DNA of 9,776 nt from Chromatiales bacterium. Lineage in GTDB: Bacteria; Pseudomonadota; Gammaproteobacteria; Thiohalospirales; Thiohalospiraceae. The notes beneath the pieces are model-generated. The model was not told the origin of the DNA, searched no databases, and worked only from the letters and a program-made list of their open reading frames with translations. Location of the stretch: assembly GCA_026984715.1 (NCBI GenBank), contig JALSRO010000353.1:1-9776 (forward strand). The letters run 5' to 3'. The position numbers and the translations under genes are program-made. Shown here in pieces: positions 7,354-9,776 of this stretch (its first letter is position 1; each line of letters begins with the position of its first letter).

Positions 7354-7381
7354 ATTACAACGAATACACAACTATACCCAA
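7354..7381 (-). promoter_or_regulatory. possible sigma70-type promoter for the TPR-lolB-ispE-tRNA-prs unit
   Basis: In the divergent spacer, the - strand has TTGGGT (7376-7381), a 16-base spacer and TGTAAT (7354-7359), five of six matches to the -10 consensus. An alternative -10, TATAGT, overlaps at 7371-7376 but has a poorer -35. Either would leave a leader of more than 100 bases before the TTG start. This is consensus matching by eye, so it is weak evidence. The position is sensible because no other spacer upstream of this gene group is available. Confidence 0.3.
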
Positions 7382-7428
7382 CTTCCACCCCTTTTTTCAT
7401 CAAAATCGTTAAATCTACCCCATCGAAC

Positions 7429-7466
7429 TTGTATTCAAGCCATGCATGACGCAGAATTTATATATC
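7429..7466 (+). promoter_or_regulatory. hemA: possible promoter region of hemA
   Basis: An AT-rich patch lies 20-35 bases before the hemA ATG. TTGTAT (7429-7434) stands 17 bases from CAGAAT (7452-7457). The run TTATATATC (7458-7466) offers other -10-like hexamers without a good -35. The close position implies a very short leader. The exact hexamers cannot be decided from sequence alone. Confidence 0.25.
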
Positions 7467-7481
7467 TCAATCTGCATGACG
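7443..7481 (+). repeat. 9-base direct repeat flanking the AT-rich core upstream of hemA
   Basis: TGCATGACG occurs at 7443-7451 and again at 7473-7481, start to start 30 bases, close to three helical turns. The copies bracket the TATATATC stretch, and the second ends 4 bases before the hemA ATG. The first copy also sits in the 8-base palindrome CATGCATG (7441-7448). The repeat is seen; a role as a regulator binding site or in translation initiation is inference. Confidence 0.5.
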
Positions 7482-7485
7482 GTCT

Positions 7486-8775
7486 ATGTCCCTGCTGGCA
7501 TTTGGTGTTAACCACAAAACAGCCCCGGTCGAAATTCGGGAAAAGGTAGCCTTTGCCCCCGATCGGGTCACTGACGCGCTGCAGCAACTGCTGGCGCGCG
7601 AGGGGCTGCGCGAGGCAGCGATTCTCTCCACCTGCAACCGGACCGAACTGTACTGCGGAACCACGGCCGACGCAGACGAACAGCTGGACTATCGGAAAAT
7701 CCTGCTACAGTGGTTCTGCACCTACCACAACCTCGACCCCAAGGTCGTGGCGCCCTATACCTATCTCTATCCCGGCCGCTCGGCCGTCCAGCAGATCATG
7801 CGGGTGGCGAGCGGCCTCGATTCCCTGGTGCTGGGAGAGCCCCAGATCCTGGGCCAGATGAAGGCAGCCTATGCCACCGCCTACCGGGCAGGAACCATTG
7901 GAAGCCAGCTCAACCGACTGTTTCAGCACACCTTTGCGGTTGCCAAAAGGGTGCGCACCGACACCGCCATCGGCGCCAGTCCGGTGTCGGTGGCCTTTGC
8001 AGCGGTCAGCCTGGCAAAACAGTTTTTCAGTAGTCTCGACAAACATACCGCCCTGCTGATCGGAGCTGGAGAAACTACCGAACTGGTAGCACGCCATCTG
8101 CGTGAAAATGGTATCGGCCGTATCATTATCGCCAACCGTACCCTGGAAAACGCCCACCTGCTGGCCAGCGAGGTCAATGGCTATGCCATCGGACTCGGAG
8201 AGATTCGGGGTCATCTGGCGGAAGCCGACCTCGTGGTTTCCTCCACCGCCAGCCGGGAACCGATAATCGACAAGGAGGATGCCCAGCGGGCCATCAAGGC
8301 GCGCAAGCGGCGCCCGATCCTGATGGTGGATATTGCCGTTCCCCGTGACATCGCCGCAGGGGTGAGTGAGCTCGATGACATCTATCTCTACACCGTGGAC
8401 GATCTGCAGGACATCATCCAGGAGGGGCTCCGCTCCCGGCAGGAGGCAGCCAAGCAGGCGGATGAGATTATCGACAACCATGTCTCCCATTTCATGGGGT
8501 GGTTGCGCTCGCTGGACGCGGTGGATACCATCCGCAGCTACCGCGAAGATGCCGCCCGCACCCGCGATCTGGTGCTGGAAAAGGCACGACGCCACCTCGC
8601 TGCCGGCCGCGACCCCGAGCAGGTGGTGCAGGAACTGGCCTACAGCCTGACCAACAAACTGATCCACACACCAACCGCCGAGATGAGTCAGGCCGCCTAT
8701 GCCGGGCGGGACGATCTGCTCGAAGCGGCACGTGAGCTGTTCAATCTGAATCGAACCGGCAAGATACCATCTTGA
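7486..8775 (+). CDS. hemA: glutamyl-tRNA reductase
   Basis: A 429-residue GluTR, the first committed step of C5-pathway tetrapyrrole synthesis: NADPH-dependent reduction of glutamyl-tRNA(Glu) to glutamate-1-semialdehyde. Seen: the N-terminal [18 protein letters not shown], the catalytic STCNRTELY with Cys50, the signature [21 protein letters not shown] at about 106-126 (Ser113, Glu118 and Gln120 present), the NADPH-binding Rossmann segment [16 protein letters not shown] near 190-205, [10 protein letters not shown], and a C-terminal helical dimerisation domain. One oddity: the position matching E. coli His99, just before the MRVASG motif, is Gln103 (VQQIMR). The ATG at 7486 has no strong Shine-Dalgarno and matches the E. 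coli start exactly. The gene begins a hemA-prfA unit, as in many gammaproteobacteria, and diverges from the TPR gene. It draws on the same charged-tRNA pool as translation. Confidence 0.98.
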   Translation: MSLLAFGVNHKTAPVEIREKVAFAPDRVTDALQQLLAREGLREAAILSTCNRTELYCGTTADADEQLDYRKILLQWFCTYHNLDPKVVAPYTYLYPGRSAVQQIMRVASGLDSLVLGEPQILGQMKAAYATAYRAGTIGSQLNRLFQHTFAVAKRVRTDTAIGASPVSVAFAAVSLAKQFFSSLDKHTALLIGAGETTELVARHLRENGIGRIIIANRTLENAHLLASEVNGYAIGLGEIRGHLAEADLVVSSTASREPIIDKEDAQRAIKARKRRPILMVDIAVPRDIAAGVSELDDIYLYTVDDLQDIIQEGLRSRQEAAKQADEIIDNHVSHFMGWLRSLDAVDTIRSYREDAARTRDLVLEKARRHLAAGRDPEQVVQELAYSLTNKLIHTPTAEMSQAAYAGRDDLLEAARELFNLNRTGKIPS

Positions 8776-9776
8776 AACCCTCTATTCGCAGTAAAATCGA
8801 CGGCCTCGCAGAGCGGCTGGAGGAGATCAACGCCCTTCTGGCCGACTCGGAGGTGATCAGCGATCAGAACCGCTTCCGTACGCTCTCCCAAGAGTACTCA
8901 CAGCTGAGCCCTTTGATCGACACCTATCGAGAGTACTGTCAGCTTGAGGAGGATATCGAAAGCGCCAAATCCATGCTCAAGGAAGACGACCAGGAGCTGC
9001 GCGCCATGGCGGAAGAGGAGATCGACCAGGCCCGGAAGCGCAAGCAGCTCCTCGACCTGGAGCTGCAACGGCTGCTGTTGCCGACCGATCCCAATGATGC
9101 AAAGAACATCTATCTGGAGATCCGCGCCGGCACCGGTGGTGATGAAGCGGCGTTGTTTGCAGGTGATCTGTTCCGGATGTACTCGCGCTATGCGGAGCTG
9201 CGGGGGTGGCATGTGGAGATCATCAGCGCCAGTCACGGGGAGCACGGCGGCTACAAGGAGATCATCGCCCGCATCATCGGGCAGGGAGCCTGGTCACGTT
9301 TCAAGTTCGAATCTGGTGTCCACCGGGTCCAGCGAGTACCGGAGACCGAGTCGCAAGGCCGCATTCACACCTCTGCCTGTACGGTGGCCATCATGCCCGA
9401 AGCAGACGAGGTGGAGGCACCGGAGATCAATCCTGCCGATCTCAAGGTGGATACCTATCGCGCTTCCGGGGCAGGAGGCCAGCACGTCAACAAGACCGAC
9501 TCCGCCATCCGGATCACCCACCTCCCCTCCGGTATCGTGGTGGAGTGTCAGGATGAGCGTTCCCAGCACAAAAACCGTGCCAGGGCGATGGCGCTGCTGC
9601 AGGCCAAGCTGTTGGCCGCCGAACAGGAGAGACAACAGAGCGAACGGGCAGAGGCACGACGTCTGCAGGTGGGTAGCGGAGACCGCTCGGAACGTATCCG
9701 CACCTATAACTTTCCCCAGGGGAGGGTCACCGACCACCGTATCAACTTGACTCTCTACAAGCTGGACGAGATCATG
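8772..9776 (+). CDS. prfA: peptide chain release factor 1 (3' end cut by window edge)
   Basis: RF1 recognises UAA and UAG stop codons and triggers peptide release. 335 codons are present; the family is about 360 residues, so roughly 25 are missing at the right edge. Seen: the helical N-terminal domain, [17 protein letters not shown], the stop-codon-reading P-x-T tripeptide as Pro190-Glu191-Thr192 (which distinguishes RF1 from the SPF of RF2), the catalytic GGQ at 235-237 in SGAGGQHVN, and [11 protein letters not shown]. The start is a TTG at 8772, sharing 4 bases with the hemA TGA (TTGA). It gives MKPSI, identical to the E. coli RF1 N-terminus, and the next in-frame ATG is far inside the gene. 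No strong Shine-Dalgarno is seen, so reinitiation from hemA is likely. prmC, which methylates the GGQ glutamine, commonly follows and would lie outside the window. Confidence 0.97.
   Translation, partial: MKPSIRSKIDGLAERLEEINALLADSEVISDQNRFRTLSQEYSQLSPLIDTYREYCQLEEDIESAKSMLKEDDQELRAMAEEEIDQARKRKQLLDLELQRLLLPTDPNDAKNIYLEIRAGTGGDEAALFAGDLFRMYSRYAELRGWHVEIISASHGEHGGYKEIIARIIGQGAWSRFKFESGVHRVQRVPETESQGRIHTSACTVAIMPEADEVEAPEINPADLKVDTYRASGAGGQHVNKTDSAIRITHLPSGIVVECQDERSQHKNRARAMALLQAKLLAAEQERQQSERAEARRLQVGSGDRSERIRTYNFPQGRVTDHRINLTLYKLDEIM

Noticed and set aside
7705..8667. A 320-codon - strand frame inside hemA.
   Set aside because: It is antisense to a complete and well-conserved glutamyl-tRNA reductase and shows no protein motif.
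1..9776. A search for mobile elements, CRISPR arrays, defence or toxin-antitoxin genes and integration sites, including at the 3' end of tRNA-Gln.
   Set aside because: No transposase, integrase, array of repeats or duplicated tRNA end was seen. Every gene belongs to a conserved chromosomal cluster, so the window does not support an undescribed system.

Overview
This window is a conserved housekeeping cluster from a gammaproteobacterium. Base composition is moderately GC-rich by eye. The genes are hemA-prfA on the + strand and, divergent from them on the - strand, a TPR lipoprotein (lbcA-like), lolB, ispE, tRNA-Gln(UUG), prs, rplY, pth and ychF. As I recall it, this is the order in Pseudomonas aeruginosa (PA4665 to PA4673). 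Enterobacteria keep a looser version without the TPR gene beside lolB. The proteins read as a non-enteric lineage, perhaps near the sulfur-oxidising Chromatiales-type groups, but the genus cannot be fixed from sequence alone.

Left part (1-2716, - strand): the window edge cuts a periplasmic PCu(A)C-type copper chaperone gene that starts 12 bases after the ychF stop. Upstream of it lie ychF (ribosome-associated ATPase), pth (peptidyl-tRNA hydrolase, GTG start) and the long CTC-type form of ribosomal protein bL25. Middle part (2824-5495, - strand): prs (PRPP synthetase), a short gap with a 16-base perfect palindrome and a 9-base tandem repeat, tRNA-Gln starting only 2 bases after the ispE stop, ispE (isoprenoid precursor synthesis) and lolB (outer-membrane lipoprotein receptor). 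Right part: the TPR lipoprotein gene (best start a TTG with a strong Shine-Dalgarno), a 254-base divergent control region, then hemA and prfA, the latter cut about 25 codons before its usual end.

The - strand genes are packed as one probable transcription unit. TPR/lolB and lolB/ispE each overlap by 4 bases (ATGA), and the tRNA must be cut out of a message. On the other side, prfA starts inside the hemA stop (TTGA overlap). Functionally the cluster joins translation (tRNA-Gln, bL25, Pth, YchF, RF1, and HemA, which consumes glutamyl-tRNA), central precursors (PRPP, isoprenoids, heme) and envelope lipoproteins (LolB, the TPR lipoprotein).

I do not see an undescribed system: no mobile element, CRISPR array, defence or toxin gene. 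The points most worth a second look are a Gln in place of the usually conserved active-site-region His of glutamyl-tRNA reductase, a 9-base direct repeat flanking the AT-rich core just upstream of hemA, and the tRNA wedged inside the protein operon. No gene-free stretch exceeds 300 bases; the longest is 7232-7485.
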